From the NCBI GenBank assembly GCA_965216255.1, contig OZ244148.1:2108001-2172000 (forward strand): DNA of 64,000 nt, in the 5' to 3' direction. This DNA is from G965216255 sp965216255 (GTDB lineage Bacteria; Bacteroidota; Rhodothermia; Rhodothermales; Bin80). Of this stretch, positions 18,029 through 27,608 are shown one piece after another (positions within the stretch are counted from its first letter, which is position 1; every line of letters begins with the position of its first letter). The notes under the pieces are model-generated. The model was given only the letters and a program-made list of their open reading frames with translations, did no database searches and was not told the origin of the DNA. A program made the translations under genes and the position numbers.

Positions 18029-20644
18029 CTATCGGGCCGTAATGACCAGTGGCTCAGAAAAGGTCGCCAGACCCGCTTCCGTCCGCATGTCAAGGCGCAG
18101 CATGTAGACGCCGGCTGCCAGCACGGGCCTCAGCCAGAGGCCATGCGGGCCCGCCGCGAAGGGTGCCTCCGCCGTTTCAAAGACGCGGCGTCCAAGTAAA
18201 TCGAAAACCTGGGTGCGCACGATGCCACCGGTGGGCAGTTCAAATTCTACGCGCACGGCACTCGACAAAGGATTGGGATACATCGCCGTCACACGCGCCA
18301 CCGACGGTAATTCTTGCACCTCCGCAGCCGTGATTCCGGATGATTTTTCAAAGCGTAGCGTGTTCACATTTGCACCGGTCGCCAGAATCACCAACCTTAA
18401 TTCATGCTCACCCTGGGGCAGGGCTACTGAGTCCAAGCGCGATGACTCCCAATTCTGCCAGCCGCCTGTTGACCCGACTTCGATGTCGTCTCCAATTTTA
18501 TCGTTATCCAGATAAAGCCGGAACTGACCGCCACCTGTGGCACTTGCAACGCGCACCTCGATATCATAGTCGCCTGCCTCCTCAATGCGCACTGTGTAGC
18601 TGAGCCATTCCAGCCGCTCAGTCCAACCCACATTGAATCCGTACCCTTCGGGGTCCGTGGATATCTCAATGTCCACGCCGTCGTTCCGGTACTTGCCACC
18701 GGTGTTACCTCCCCCGGGCGAACCCGATGTCGCCATGAAATCCGAGTCGAAATACGTCACGCCCTGCCGACCCAGATCGTAGTCTACCGCGTGAATCTCT
18801 CCAGGAATTACGTGATCCTTGAAGGGAGTGCGACTCGTGGAAAAGTCCGGATCAAACAAGGCCGCCAATACGCCGTGCTGCGTAACGGCATGATCCATGT
18901 CAAGCCCCTGCGCCATGGCCAGTAGCGCCTGGCGCGCCGTTGCCTCCGTAGGGCGCGGGCCCGCGCCGCGCCAGTAGTCCACGACCTGGGCGTAGCCCGG
19001 AGCAAAAGGCACGGAAAGCGGACTGGTAACAGCGTCGATTTTCTTATGTGTCCACCAGTTCCAGCCTATCCCGTGCACTTCCATGAGCCGTACCACGTCG
19101 TGAAACCATACGTTGGAATTCTCTCCGGTCTCTCCCAGCCAGAGCGGCGTATTAGTTTCGGCGCGGATATCGAGGAGATACTGGATGGAGTTCTGTGCCG
19201 TACCGTTCCAGTACTTGTGAAAGGCGTAGACCATGTTGTCATCGAAAGGCGGGAGCAGGTCCGGAAAGGTTGTAGCGAAGTAATTTCCTTCGATAAACAG
19301 GATATGGTTAGGATCTACTTCCCGGACCGCGGAAGCCAGACGCTCATACAGCGCGCGGAGATCCGTCCCCGCGATACCATCCGGCGTAACCGGCTCATTA
19401 ATGAGATCGTACCCCACAATTAGCCGCTCGTCCGCGTAGCGGCGCGCAATTTCCTTCCAAATGGCCACGGTCTGCGGCCAATACTTTTCCGGCTCCGTCC
19501 ATAGACGGGCCTCGCCGTCGCTGTCACTGATATTGTGCTCACTCTGCGCGCCGGGCGCCGCATGCATGTCCAGGATGACCAGAAGTTCATGCGTTCGGCA
19601 CCACTCCAGAAACGTGTCCAGCAGCGTAAACCCTTCCTCCCTAAATGACTGTGTGGCAGAATTATAGAATTGTGCGTAATGAAACGGGAGGCGGATGTGA
19701 TCAAAACCCCATGACTTGATGGCGGCGATATCCTTTTCTTCCACGTAATTGGCTTGGTAGACCTCGAAGAATTCGTCCGCCCCGGCTTCTCCGATAAGAT
19801 CCACGATTTGGGCCCGAATGGAGCGCGGCGAGCCGCCATCTGGAGCGTTTATGTGCAGCATATAACCTTCGGGCACTAGCCAGCCCCCCAGCCCCACGCC
19901 GTGGAGATAGACCGGGTTGCCGAATGGATCCACGATGTCCGGGCCGACGGTAGTGTAGTAGCCGTCGCTGTCGAAGACGAAGCTATCCAGCCTGAATACA
20001 AAAGTCCCGACCGGCTTGACCTGACCATCGACCAAGAAGGGATCAGATTCTATCCGTGCAACGGGCTCCTGCGGATCAGTGGCGTTATTGCCAGACGTGT
20101 AGGAAGAACCACTATCCGTGCCGGCATCATACACGATGAGGTCTACCGTCAGCGAATCAACCCACTCCCCACCCTCTAGCAGCGACAAATCGTGTACGCC
20201 CACAAACCAGTCCGGGCTGGGAGCAAGCATGGAAACGAGCGTCACGAGCGGAAAATCATCACTAACTTCAAACGTGAGGCGCCTAGTGCCCGGGGAATTG
20301 CCTATTCCGCCTCCCGACAAAACGAATTCTGCACTTCTGGCCTGAATCGCCTGCGTAACCTCGCTTCGGAGCGCGGTCTTGGTTCCGAGCTCAGCCATGT
20401 TCTTGATTCCGAGCGAAGCCGTGCTTCCCGTTGCCCAGAAGGATACCGCGCTGCTATGCGTGCCGCCAATGAGGCCCGAAAAATGCGGGCTCGAAGGAAA
20501 GTTACTGGGGTGTGTTGCAGCGCTCCACGTGGCCGTAAACGTGACGGTGTATGTTGCGACGCCCTGGGCAAACATGAGACCACCGCCCCCAAGAGAAATT
20601 GCAGTTAGCGGCAACAGCGCTCTAAACGCCCCCCTGAAATACAT
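18029..20644 (-). CDS. secreted Spondin-domain / GH5 cellulase-like / CBM6 protein with T9SS sorting tail
   Basis: An 871-residue multidomain exoenzyme. It has a signal peptide (ending GGLMFAQ) and a Spondin_N domain at ~30-190 (YTVTFTATWSAATHP, FSGLIGGTH, SPDWFVGVHDL, YDAGTDSGSSYTS). A GH5 glycosidase follows at ~250-570, with acid/base Glu in DLINEPV (~415) and nucleophile Glu in LWLGETGE (~505). Next come a CBM6-like beta-sandwich at ~650-790 and a type-A T9SS C-terminal domain (MYPNPLSSAVRVEF, LLGRRVF, AAGVYMLRL). Predicted action is endo-hydrolysis of beta-glucan or mannan at the cell surface or outside. The ATG at 20644 gives the proper signal peptide; the upstream extension has none. 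It converges on the flavoprotein pseudogene with a 4-base gap. SprA at the right end of the window belongs to the matching export system. Confidence 0.88.
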   Translation of the reverse strand: MYFRGAFRALLPLTAISLGGGGLMFAQGVATYTVTFTATWSAATHPSNFPSSPHFSGLIGGTHSSAVSFWATGSTASLGIKNMAELGTKTALRSEVTQAIQARSAEFVLSGGGIGNSPGTRRLTFEVSDDFPLVTLVSMLAPSPDWFVGVHDLSLLEGGEWVDSLTVDLIVYDAGTDSGSSYTSGNNATDPQEPVARIESDPFLVDGQVKPVGTFVFRLDSFVFDSDGYYTTVGPDIVDPFGNPVYLHGVGLGGWLVPEGYMLHINAPDGGSPRSIRAQIVDLIGEAGADEFFEVYQANYVEEKDIAAIKSWGFDHIRLPFHYAQFYNSATQSFREEGFTLLDTFLEWCRTHELLVILDMHAAPGAQSEHNISDSDGEARLWTEPEKYWPQTVAIWKEIARRYADERLIVGYDLINEPVTPDGIAGTDLRALYERLASAVREVDPNHILFIEGNYFATTFPDLLPPFDDNMVYAFHKYWNGTAQNSIQYLLDIRAETNTPLWLGETGENSNVWFHDVVRLMEVHGIGWNWWTHKKIDAVTSPLSVPFAPGYAQVVDYWRGAGPRPTEATARQALLAMAQGLDMDHAVTQHGVLAALFDPDFSTSRTPFKDHVIPGEIHAVDYDLGRQGVTYFDSDFMATSGSPGGGNTGGKYRNDGVDIEISTDPEGYGFNVGWTERLEWLSYTVRIEEAGDYDIEVRVASATGGGQFRLYLDNDKIGDDIEVGSTGGWQNWESSRLDSVALPQGEHELRLVILATGANVNTLRFEKSSGITAAEVQELPSVARVTAMYPNPLSSAVRVEFELPTGGIVRTQVFDLLGRRVFETAEAPFAAGPHGLWLRPVLAAGVYMLRLDMRTEAGLATFSEPLVITAR

Positions 20645-20831
20645 AATAGCGGTTCCGGTTTGTGTGTGCGACAATATTTGGGGCCAATATGTGAAGTTGG
20701 TCCACGGAACCAAGCCTTTGCTCCCGCAGAAATTCTGAACAACACGGATAAGGAAAAGCGCTGTGCATAAGCTGCGCTGTGCGGGCAACCCTGCGCGGCC
20801 CCCTAGGCGATGCTGTGTGACCCGGCAAATG

Positions 20832-21560
20832 CTAGATCTCTTCCAGCCCTAGAAGCCAAAGGACTGGCGGGCTTACCTCTTTAATCCTTGCGTAAAAAAT
20901 CCGCATGTCTTCAACGGACAGCGGACTCAGGCTCGCAGACCTACCAATCAGGATACTTGCCAGATTGCCACCGGTTGCCACGCGCACGACATTTTCTCCT
21001 AGGCCTACGATGGTGGCCTCAAATGTCACAATGCGCCCGCGGCCCAGGTCCGAAGCTTCCATGACCTCCCGCATATCGTAGTAGGAAATCTGCCAATCCA
21101 CGCCTTCATTGGCAGCCATGATGGGCCCTATTGTAGAGAGGAAGCCCTCGAAATACCGGCCGTGAGCGAAATCAGCAGCGGTTGCCTCCATTAGCGAGTC
21201 AATCAACGACTCCTCTATGGTCCAACGCATGCCGATTCCGACATCCACATGGCGCTGCCGCTCGGACATGGCGACGCAAAAGGCGACGTAATTGTTTAGT
21301 GGGTCCGAGGCAAGCCCCCAAGACGCAACAAAATCCGCGGTGAAGCTCGCGATGCTGCGTCCGTCCAGCGAGGGGACGCTCACACCAACAACCCGCACGG
21401 AAGTCCGATCCTCAAAATCGATCAGCATCTGCCGCAGATCCACCTCTTCCTGCTCTGTCAGCAAATCGGCGGCATCTGCTATCCAATCCGGCTCCAATTC
21501 GGCACGCTGCACCGAGCAGGCCAATAAAGAAAGGAGTGATAACAAGTGAAAGGCCCGCAT
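20832..21560 (-). CDS. TPM-domain (YgcG-like) lipoprotein
   Basis: A 242-residue predicted lipoprotein (LLACS, lipidated Cys at residue 15) with a TPM domain at ~25-145. Marks are ADLLTEQEEVDLRQML at its start, VRVVGVSVPSLDG, the WGLASDPLNNYVAFCVAMSERQRHVDVGIGM core and ALMEA-like helices. TPM domains occur in photosystem repair and in uncharacterised envelope proteins. The C-terminal ~90 residues are unlike the usual glycine-rich tail and carry no membrane segment. It is transcribed in the same direction as the GH5 gene and 15 bases after hisI, so it may share hisI transcription. Confidence 0.75.
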   Translation of the reverse strand: MRAFHLLSLLSLLACSVQRAELEPDWIADAADLLTEQEEVDLRQMLIDFEDRTSVRVVGVSVPSLDGRSIASFTADFVASWGLASDPLNNYVAFCVAMSERQRHVDVGIGMRWTIEESLIDSLMEATAADFAHGRYFEGFLSTIGPIMAANEGVDWQISYYDMREVMEASDLGRGRIVTFEATIVGLGENVVRVATGGNLASILIGRSASLSPLSVEDMRIFYARIKEVSPPVLWLLGLEEI

Positions 21561-21574
21561 CGCGTTGTCCCTCT

Positions 21575-21937
21575 TTAGGCAGTTGCCTCAGATGACGACC
21601 ACAGATTGCTGGCGTCCAGCCGGCGGAAGAAACAGGACCGATTGCCTGTGTGGCATGCGGCATCGCCAATTTGCCTGACCGTGAACAGCAGCGCGTCGCG
21701 GTCGCAATCGATGAACACCTCGACCACCTCCTGAAAATTGCCGCTGGTTTCACCCTTTACCCACTCTCTGGACCTGGAACGGCTCCAGTAGGTCATCAGA
21801 CCAGTTTCCAGCGTCTTTCTTAGGGTCGCTTCATTCATGTAGGCAACCATAAGGACGTCCCGCGTGGCGTGGTCTTGGACAATCGCTGTGACCAGGCCAC
21901 GCCCATCTAACCTGACCTCGCTTGCACAAGTGTTCAT
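21575..21937 (-). CDS. hisI: phosphoribosyl-AMP cyclohydrolase
   Basis: A 120-residue enzyme that opens the adenine ring of phosphoribosyl-AMP, the third step of histidine biosynthesis. It shows the family run VLMVAYMNEATLRKTLETGLMTYWSRSR, WVKGETSGNFQ and the zinc-site region DCDRDALLFTVRQIGDAACHTGNRSCF. It is monofunctional: the HisE domain that many Bacteroidota fuse downstream is missing. No other his gene is in the window. The ATG at 21937 fits the family N-terminus; a start 21 codons upstream would add unrelated residues. Confidence 0.93.
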   Translation of the reverse strand: MNTCASEVRLDGRGLVTAIVQDHATRDVLMVAYMNEATLRKTLETGLMTYWSRSRSREWVKGETSGNFQEVVEVFIDCDRDALLFTVRQIGDAACHTGNRSCFFRRLDASNLWSSSEATA

Positions 21938-22616
21938 GGGGCCCGCTCGGTAGCGAAACACGTACGTAGGTAATGGCAAATGTAGGGAATTATTGTACAA
22001 TCCTCGGAGCTACGGAGTGCCGAGTGCGCTCAGGCATCCTGGTTCCACCTTTGAAGTAACCGTCCAGTATGGACCCTGGTCCGCGCCCGCTGACGCCCAC
22101 ACTCTCCCGCCCGGCGGCACGTTTTGACCCAAATCCATCCAGGCAGGCTCATGGAAGCATACCCATGCAGCCGACGAGCCCTCTATGCCAACAAAGAGTG
22201 AGACAATTCGATACATTATTGGTGTAGCCGCGGGGGATCATGCGGCAAGACTGGTCAGGCGATTCAGCCTAACCAATCCATCATCAATCCCCCATACATC
22301 ATGGAAACCAACTACCCTTCGAGCACCACGCAAACGGCTGTGCCGAACTCCGCAGAATCAGCGCGGCAAAGCTGGCGATAAGTATTCCTACCGCGCCGGT
22401 GCACGTACCAGGCAGGGCTCTGGCGAGTGCCCTTCGCCATCATCTCTCGAGAGCGATCCCCGTGCACCATGCATTCCAAAACGGTTATGGTCCATGGATC
22501 GCATTTCGAACCCCTACCTGCAATGCACCTCGGGCAAACCCTGAATGCCGCAGGGCCCGCACCGTTCATTCCAGGGGGACAAAGGCTGCTGCTGGTCGTA
22601 CTGGGTTCAGAATACG
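21938..22616. other. intergenic stretch upstream of yidD
   Basis: About 680 bases between the divergent hisI and yidD genes. A short forward stretch near 22020-22130 translates into protein-like text (FEVTVQYGPWSAPADAHTLPPGG) but ends at a stop and has no partner, so it may be a relic or chance. No RNA gene or repeat was recognised. Confidence 0.4.
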
Positions 22617-22919
22617 ATGCGAACAACTCTTTGTTATTGGCCGCGGCGCACCCTAGTGGTCCTGGTCCGCATTTACCAGCGTGCGGTATCACCCCACCTG
22701 CAGTCGGGCTGCCGGTATGTTCCGTCGTGTTCGGAGTACGCGGTGGAGGCACTGACCCGATACGGAGCCGTTAAAGGGAGCATCCTTGCGCTTTGGCGTT
22801 TGACCCGCTGTCACCCCTGGGCCCCGCACGGTCACGATCCGCCACAATGGTTCGGCGATCCGGAAACCGAGGCTGGTATAGAACGCGAGTCGAGCTCACA
22901 GCCGAAATCCGTGTCATGA
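22617..22919 (+). CDS. yidD: membrane protein insertion efficiency factor YidD
   Basis: A 100-residue protein with the YidD signature LVRIYQRAVSPHLQSGCRYVPSCSEYAVEALTRYG, here given as the motifs YQRxxSP, CRYxPSCSEYA and KGxxLAxxRLxRCHPW. It associates with the inner membrane through an N-terminal amphipathic helix and helps YidC/Sec insertion. The start at 22617 gives a normal-length protein; a longer frame begins at 22545 but has no family resemblance. In many genomes yidD sits by rnpA-yidC; here it sits alone before moaB. Confidence 0.92.
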   Translation: MRTTLCYWPRRTLVVLVRIYQRAVSPHLQSGCRYVPSCSEYAVEALTRYGAVKGSILALWRLTRCHPWAPHGHDPPQWFGDPETEAGIERESSSQPKSVS

Positions 22920-22947
22920 CTGCCTTTCGACCGTTTATCCTATAAGC

Positions 22948-23463
22948 ATGGCGCACACCCATGCCCACGTCGCTGCCGCCGCCACCGTAGGACCTGTGTG
23001 CTGCGCCGTCATCACGGTGAGCGATACGCGCTCAGAGGCCAGAGACACGGGCGGGCAGTTTATCATGGCGCAGCTGCGGGAGGCCAATTTCCGCCTTCAG
23101 TCGTACAGGATAATTCCGGACACCATAAAGCTAATCCAGACTGCCGTACGCGAAACGGCTGCAAAAGCTGATGTGGCGCTCCTTACCGGTGGCACTGGCA
23201 TAAGCAAACGCGACAACACGTATGAAGCCGTTACGGCACTGTATGAAAAGGAAGTAGTGGGCTTTGGTGAGCTATTTAGGGTATTGTCATTTGAGGAAAT
23301 CGGAGCAGCGGCAATGCTGTCGCGCGCCAGTGCTGGTATCTATCAGGACACGGTCATATTCTCCATGCCCGGCTCCGTGCCGGCCCTGCGGCTGGCCATG
23401 GAGCGGCTTGTGCTGCCTGAAATCCGCCATCTGGTAAGCGAAGTCCGCAAGCACGGGACATAG
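22948..23463 (+). CDS. moaB: molybdenum cofactor biosynthesis protein MoaB/Mog family
   Basis: A 171-residue MoaB-type molybdopterin-binding fold. It shows AVITVSDTRSEARDTGG at the N-terminus, the LLTGGTGISKRDNT loop (GGTG plus a downstream Asp) and the VIFSMPGSVPALRLAM segment. MoaB/Mog adenylylate molybdopterin before metal insertion. No other moa or moe gene is visible, so whether the pathway is complete is unknown. It follows yidD by 28 bases and precedes an envelope protein gene by 15 bases. Confidence 0.92.
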   Translation: MAHTHAHVAAAATVGPVCCAVITVSDTRSEARDTGGQFIMAQLREANFRLQSYRIIPDTIKLIQTAVRETAAKADVALLTGGTGISKRDNTYEAVTALYEKEVVGFGELFRVLSFEEIGAAAMLSRASAGIYQDTVIFSMPGSVPALRLAMERLVLPEIRHLVSEVRKHGT

Positions 23464-23478
23464 CGCTATTTTTGCGTA

Positions 23479-24123
23479 ATGACTCACGCGCTAAAAATAA
23501 CCGTACCGAACGTCTTGCCTCGATTTTACCTGATACTACTATTCTTCGCTAGCCCGCAGGCTGCCAGCGTGCATGCCCAGGACGTCTACACCAATCTGGA
23601 GGTTTACCAGACGCTGGCCAAGAGCTGTATTGCAGGCGTACCCGATACTTGGCGCGTCCTTGCCATCGAGGCTCCACCCTCGATGCCCTACGTTCGTAGC
23701 GCGCTGGTTCAGCATTTTCAGCTGGAACGCAGAGCCATTTTCTTGCCGGATACATCTTCTACTCTCTCAAGCCAGCGTCTAAACCGGCTTTCGTATGCTG
23801 TGGACGAAGCCAGGGTTCGTTACCAAAAGGTGAGGCGAAACGTCGTGAGACGCAGCGTTGTGCTCGAGCTGCGCTACTCTCTTGTCACGCAAACCGGCGA
23901 GATAGTAGCGGATGACCGGTGCAGCAAATCCTATGCGGACACGCTGCGCCGCAGCGCTGTTCGCCAATACGAAACACCTGCATACCCCGAGACCGCCGGT
24001 GCGCTACCACGCCCCGCCTGGACGCGCCGCTATCTGGAGCCCATCGTACTCGCCGCCGCCAGTGCCCTTACGGCATTCCTTTTCTTCAACTTGCGAAGTG
24101 AGCGCTCGAACGGCAGTGGCTAG
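23479..24123 (+). CDS. uncharacterised exported protein with C-terminal membrane anchor
   Basis: A 214-residue protein that I do not recognise. The N-terminal hydrophobic segment (residues ~14-34, ending ASVHAQ) looks like a signal peptide. Residues ~185-203 (PIVLAAASALTAFLFFNL) form a C-terminal transmembrane helix, leaving ~150 residues in the periplasm. Its stop overlaps the likely GTG start of the next gene, so the two are probably translated together. The pairing with a Big_5/SbsA-type lipoprotein suggests an envelope role. Confidence 0.65.
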   Translation: MTHALKITVPNVLPRFYLILLFFASPQAASVHAQDVYTNLEVYQTLAKSCIAGVPDTWRVLAIEAPPSMPYVRSALVQHFQLERRAIFLPDTSSTLSSQRLNRLSYAVDEARVRYQKVRRNVVRRSVVLELRYSLVTQTGEIVADDRCSKSYADTLRRSAVRQYETPAYPETAGALPRPAWTRRYLEPIVLAAASALTAFLFFNLRSERSNGSG

Positions 24124-25828
24124 ATGGAGAAAAACGTTTGGACTTCGTGTACCCGGCTTCTTGCCTGGTGTCCCATCGCCGGGGTTACATAAACCGCGAA
24201 TCCCGGCCCTTCTGATTCTTGCTACCTGGGGATGCGCGGAGCCGCTGCTCCCGACAGGCGGCCCCGCGGACCGTACACCGCCCACCATTGAATTCTCCGC
24301 TCCAGAAAATGAAACAGTACATTTTTCCGAAACCTCCGTGCGCCTGGTATTCTCGGAATACGTGGACCAGACCTCCTTCGTCCGCGCATTCTCCATAACG
24401 CCTCCACTTGAGGGGCGCCTGCGCTTCCAGTGGCGGAAGCGCCGCGTGGACGTACACTTTCCCGGGCTCCTAAGACAGAATACGACGTTTGTCCTTACCA
24501 TCGACAGCGATTTGAGAGACCTGCGCGGCGTGCCACTGTCCAAGCCCATTACCTTGGCCTTCGCCACAGGGCCGGTTATTGATGAAGGGCGCTTAAGTGG
24601 GCGCGTGCTGGAGCCCGTAGAGGGCTTACCGGCTGTAGGCTTCGATGTATTTGCCTATCCAGCCGATGTGGTGCTTCCGGACCGGCCGGCCTATCGAACA
24701 GAAACGGATCAGGACGGGAGCTTTGCCTTGTCCTATCTGCGGAGCGGGCCCTACCATGTGGTAGCGCTACAGGATCGAAACCGCAATCTGAGGCTCGACC
24801 CAGGCGAAGCTTTTGGTGTGGCCCCCAAAGAAGCGCTTGAGACCACCGTGGATACCACGGCCGCCGATATGCACTGGGTGGTAACACGGCTGGATACGCT
24901 AGATCCGTTCGTGGAGCGGATACGGATGCCCCATGTTGGCCGCCTCCAGGTGCAGTTTTCCGAGGCCATTGTTCTTCCCGGCCGGGACCCGGACCAATGG
25001 ATTCTTGTAGATTCGGCCTCCGGCGCAAGAATCAGCGTTCTAGACGTCTTTCTCAGGGAGAACGATCCGCGAAGCGTTTTCCTGCGCACGGATGCCTTAA
25101 TGGACCACGTGCTTGCCCTTGCTCCAGACTCCACGATAGCGGACTCCAGCGGCAATAGGGTAGCGGTAAAGCCTGCATACTTCCAGACCCGGGCTGCAGC
25201 AGATACGGCAAGGCCACAATTCCAGCGGTTCCTCCCCCGGGAAAGTGAACAGGACGTTGTCCTTTCCCCATTCACGGGACCCGGCCTGCTGTTTAACGAA
25301 CCACCGCCTGCATCTGCGCTCTCGGACATGGTAACAGCAGAAGATAGCGCTGGCGTCGTCCGAGCGGTGACGGCCTCCACAAGAGACGGAACCTCTTACG
25401 CCCTGCAGCTGGACCCGAGCTTGGCCCCGGGCGAACTGGTGCTCATCCGTGTCCAAACCGCAGATTCCCTCCGCCAGCAGCGCTTCAGGCGCCTTGCAAC
25501 TCGGGATCTTGGCAGTATTAGCGGCATGGTTCGTTCCATGGCTGGAGACAGCCTTATTATTGTGGAGGCATTCGATGATTCGGGGACCGGGCAACCCCTT
25601 GCCACGACTTCCGTGGATTCAACCGGCGCCTTCATTATCGACAACCTTCCAGAAAGCAACTATCACCTACGCCTTTTTGCCGACCGCAACCGAAACGGCC
25701 TGTGGGACGGCGGACAATGGTTACCCTACCAACGAGCCGAGCCGGTAACGTGGAACAAGGAACCGGCAACGGTCCGGGCGCGCTGGGACAGCGCCCTTAC
25801 CGATACGCTTGTGTTCCGATACCCTTGA
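24116..25828 (+). CDS. Ig-like (Big_5/SbsA type) domain lipoprotein
   Basis: About 570 residues starting at a GTG that overlaps the preceding stop. ILATWGCAEP looks like a lipobox at residues ~34-43. The family-typical GGPADRTPPTIEFSAPENETV follows, then a Big_5 immunoglobulin-like domain (~60-150; VRLVFSEYVD and FVLTIDSDLRDLRGVPL). A carboxypeptidase-regulatory-like strand domain comes next (SFALSYLRSGPYHVVALQDRNRNLRLDPGE), and a second such unit ends the protein (FIIDNLPESNYHLRLFADRNRNGLWDGGQWLPY). These proteins are common surface lipoproteins of Bacteroidota with unknown substrate. A longer upstream frame exists but runs antiparallel to no recognisable domain. Confidence 0.78.
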   Translation: MARWRKTFGLRVPGFLPGVPSPGLHKPRIPALLILATWGCAEPLLPTGGPADRTPPTIEFSAPENETVHFSETSVRLVFSEYVDQTSFVRAFSITPPLEGRLRFQWRKRRVDVHFPGLLRQNTTFVLTIDSDLRDLRGVPLSKPITLAFATGPVIDEGRLSGRVLEPVEGLPAVGFDVFAYPADVVLPDRPAYRTETDQDGSFALSYLRSGPYHVVALQDRNRNLRLDPGEAFGVAPKEALETTVDTTAADMHWVVTRLDTLDPFVERIRMPHVGRLQVQFSEAIVLPGRDPDQWILVDSASGARISVLDVFLRENDPRSVFLRTDALMDHVLALAPDSTIADSSGNRVAVKPAYFQTRAAADTARPQFQRFLPRESEQDVVLSPFTGPGLLFNEPPPASALSDMVTAEDSAGVVRAVTASTRDGTSYALQLDPSLAPGELVLIRVQTADSLRQQRFRRLATRDLGSISGMVRSMAGDSLIIVEAFDDSGTGQPLATTSVDSTGAFIIDNLPESNYHLRLFADRNRNGLWDGGQWLPYQRAEPVTWNKEPATVRARWDSALTDTLVFRYP

Positions 25829-25939
25829 CCGTCGCCGGAAATTACCGGATCGCCGCAATGGAGGCAGGCGCAATTTATGCCACGCGAGAGCGCCCGAACA
25901 TAGTTTATGGTCCTGTCCCCTTGAAATGGAGAAATCTGC

Positions 25940-27493
25940 ATGAAAGCAGCAAACGGCATGGTACGCGTCCTTTCCGCAAAAGGGCAGAAGCTTGCTGACC
26001 AGGGAACCGTGGAAGAGTTTGGCCTCCCCGGCTTTACACTCATGGAATCGGCCGGCCGTGGCGCTGCAGAGCACATTTGGGATACGTATGGCCCCCTTCA
26101 CGGCAAGCGAGTAGCCGTATACTGCGGCAAAGGCAACAACGGTGGAGACGGATTCGTAGTCGCCCGCCTGCTGCACGAGCGTGGCGCCTTCGTACATGTC
26201 CTCACACCGGCATCGGCAGCCACGGTAGATGCCGCCCATAACCTGCGGCTACTCAGATCGCTGGCCTCAACGTCGAATCGACTGCGCCTCGGCACATACG
26301 AGGATATGCACCCGGCCGATCTATATGTGGATGCCCTGCTGGGAACAGGTGTTAGCAGTTCGGTCCGCGAACCTACCCTTGGTTTGGTCGCCCGACTGAA
26401 CGCAGCGCCTGGACCCGTTGTCGCGCTGGACTTGCCAACCGGGCTACATCCGGATTATGGCACGGTGCTGGGCAGCGTTGTCCGTGCCGACATGACGGTT
26501 ACAATGGGCGCGCTCAAGCCAGGTCTCCTAATTGGCAACGGCCCCGATGTGGCCGGACGTGTTGAAGTAGTAGATATTGGCATTCCGGCATACATATCGC
26601 AGAAGGCGCACCTGGCGTCCGATCGTATCTGGCAAACGACGGATGCCGTCGTCTCCGGTCTTCTGCCTGCACGGCCCCGGCAGGCACACAAATACAGTGT
26701 TGGCATGGCGCTCGTCGTCGGCGGCGCGCCCGGCCTTACGGGTGCTCCCGTTATGGCCTCTCAGGCTGCGGCACGCATCGGGGCCGGCTATGTCACGTGC
26801 GCCACTCGCGCCTCACTGCAATCCACGCTGGCGGCCAAACTGACCGAAATTGCCACGACCGGGCTGCCAGAGACCGTGTCGGGGCATCTTGACGTGCCGG
26901 CAGCCCTATCGGCCCTGTCTTCGCGTCTTCAGAAGGCGAGCGCGCTACTGATCGGGCCCGGACTCGGGTCCGATCCAGCCACCCTGGCCTTTGTGCGCAG
27001 GTTGGTTACGACTTCGCCGCTGCCTACCGTGATTGACGCGGACGGGCTGAATGCGCTAGCAGGCACCGAATTTCGTCCGGGCGGGGTGGCTGATGGTCGG
27101 TGGATTCTTACACCACACGAGGGTGAATTTAGACGCCTTTCCAATGAAGACCTCACCGACCGCGTCGGAACAGTCCGCACTTTTGCGCGACGATGGGATT
27201 CCGTGCTCATACTGAAAGGCATGCCAAGCCTTGTAGCAACGCCAGCGGGCGATGTCTATATTTGCGCAACGGGCAATCCGGCGCTCGCTACCGCCGGCAC
27301 GGGGGATGTACTTGCGGGGCTGTGTGTCGGCCTCTTGGCCCAGGGCCTAACTCCTGCGGAGGCTGCCGTCTGTGCGGTGCATATCGGTGGAGCTGCCGCA
27401 GACCGATTTGCGGCCAAGATGGCGGTTCGCTCCATGATGGCAATGGACATGGTGCGTGAACTTCCTCATCTATTGGCAGAGCGGTTCACTTAG
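25940..27493 (+). CDS. nnr: bifunctional NAD(P)H-hydrate epimerase / ADP-dependent dehydratase
   Basis: A 517-residue repair enzyme for hydrated NADH and NADPH. Residues ~1-215 are the YjeF N-terminal epimerase domain (LMESAGRGAAEHI, VYCGKGNNGGDGFVVARLL, VALDLPTGLHPD). Residues ~235-510 are the ribokinase-like dehydratase (GMALVVGGAPGLTGAPVMAS, LLIGPGLGSDP, VIDADGLNALA, LTPHEGEFRRL, GNPALATAGTGDVLAGL). All expected motifs are present and the length is normal. GGAG lies about 10 bases upstream of the start. Confidence 0.95.
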   Translation: MKAANGMVRVLSAKGQKLADQGTVEEFGLPGFTLMESAGRGAAEHIWDTYGPLHGKRVAVYCGKGNNGGDGFVVARLLHERGAFVHVLTPASAATVDAAHNLRLLRSLASTSNRLRLGTYEDMHPADLYVDALLGTGVSSSVREPTLGLVARLNAAPGPVVALDLPTGLHPDYGTVLGSVVRADMTVTMGALKPGLLIGNGPDVAGRVEVVDIGIPAYISQKAHLASDRIWQTTDAVVSGLLPARPRQAHKYSVGMALVVGGAPGLTGAPVMASQAAARIGAGYVTCATRASLQSTLAAKLTEIATTGLPETVSGHLDVPAALSALSSRLQKASALLIGPGLGSDPATLAFVRRLVTTSPLPTVIDADGLNALAGTEFRPGGVADGRWILTPHEGEFRRLSNEDLTDRVGTVRTFARRWDSVLILKGMPSLVATPAGDVYICATGNPALATAGTGDVLAGLCVGLLAQGLTPAEAAVCAVHIGGAAADRFAAKMAVRSMMAMDMVRELPHLLAERFT

Positions 27494-27608
27494 GGGGGCG
27501 TTTACTGGATGAGGCCATTCACAATGCGCTGCAAATAGCGGGAACATCTTCCGCTGGGAGTTGATTTTTTATGTTTCGTTTGCCACCTCGAAAAAATCCT
27601 GTGCTATC

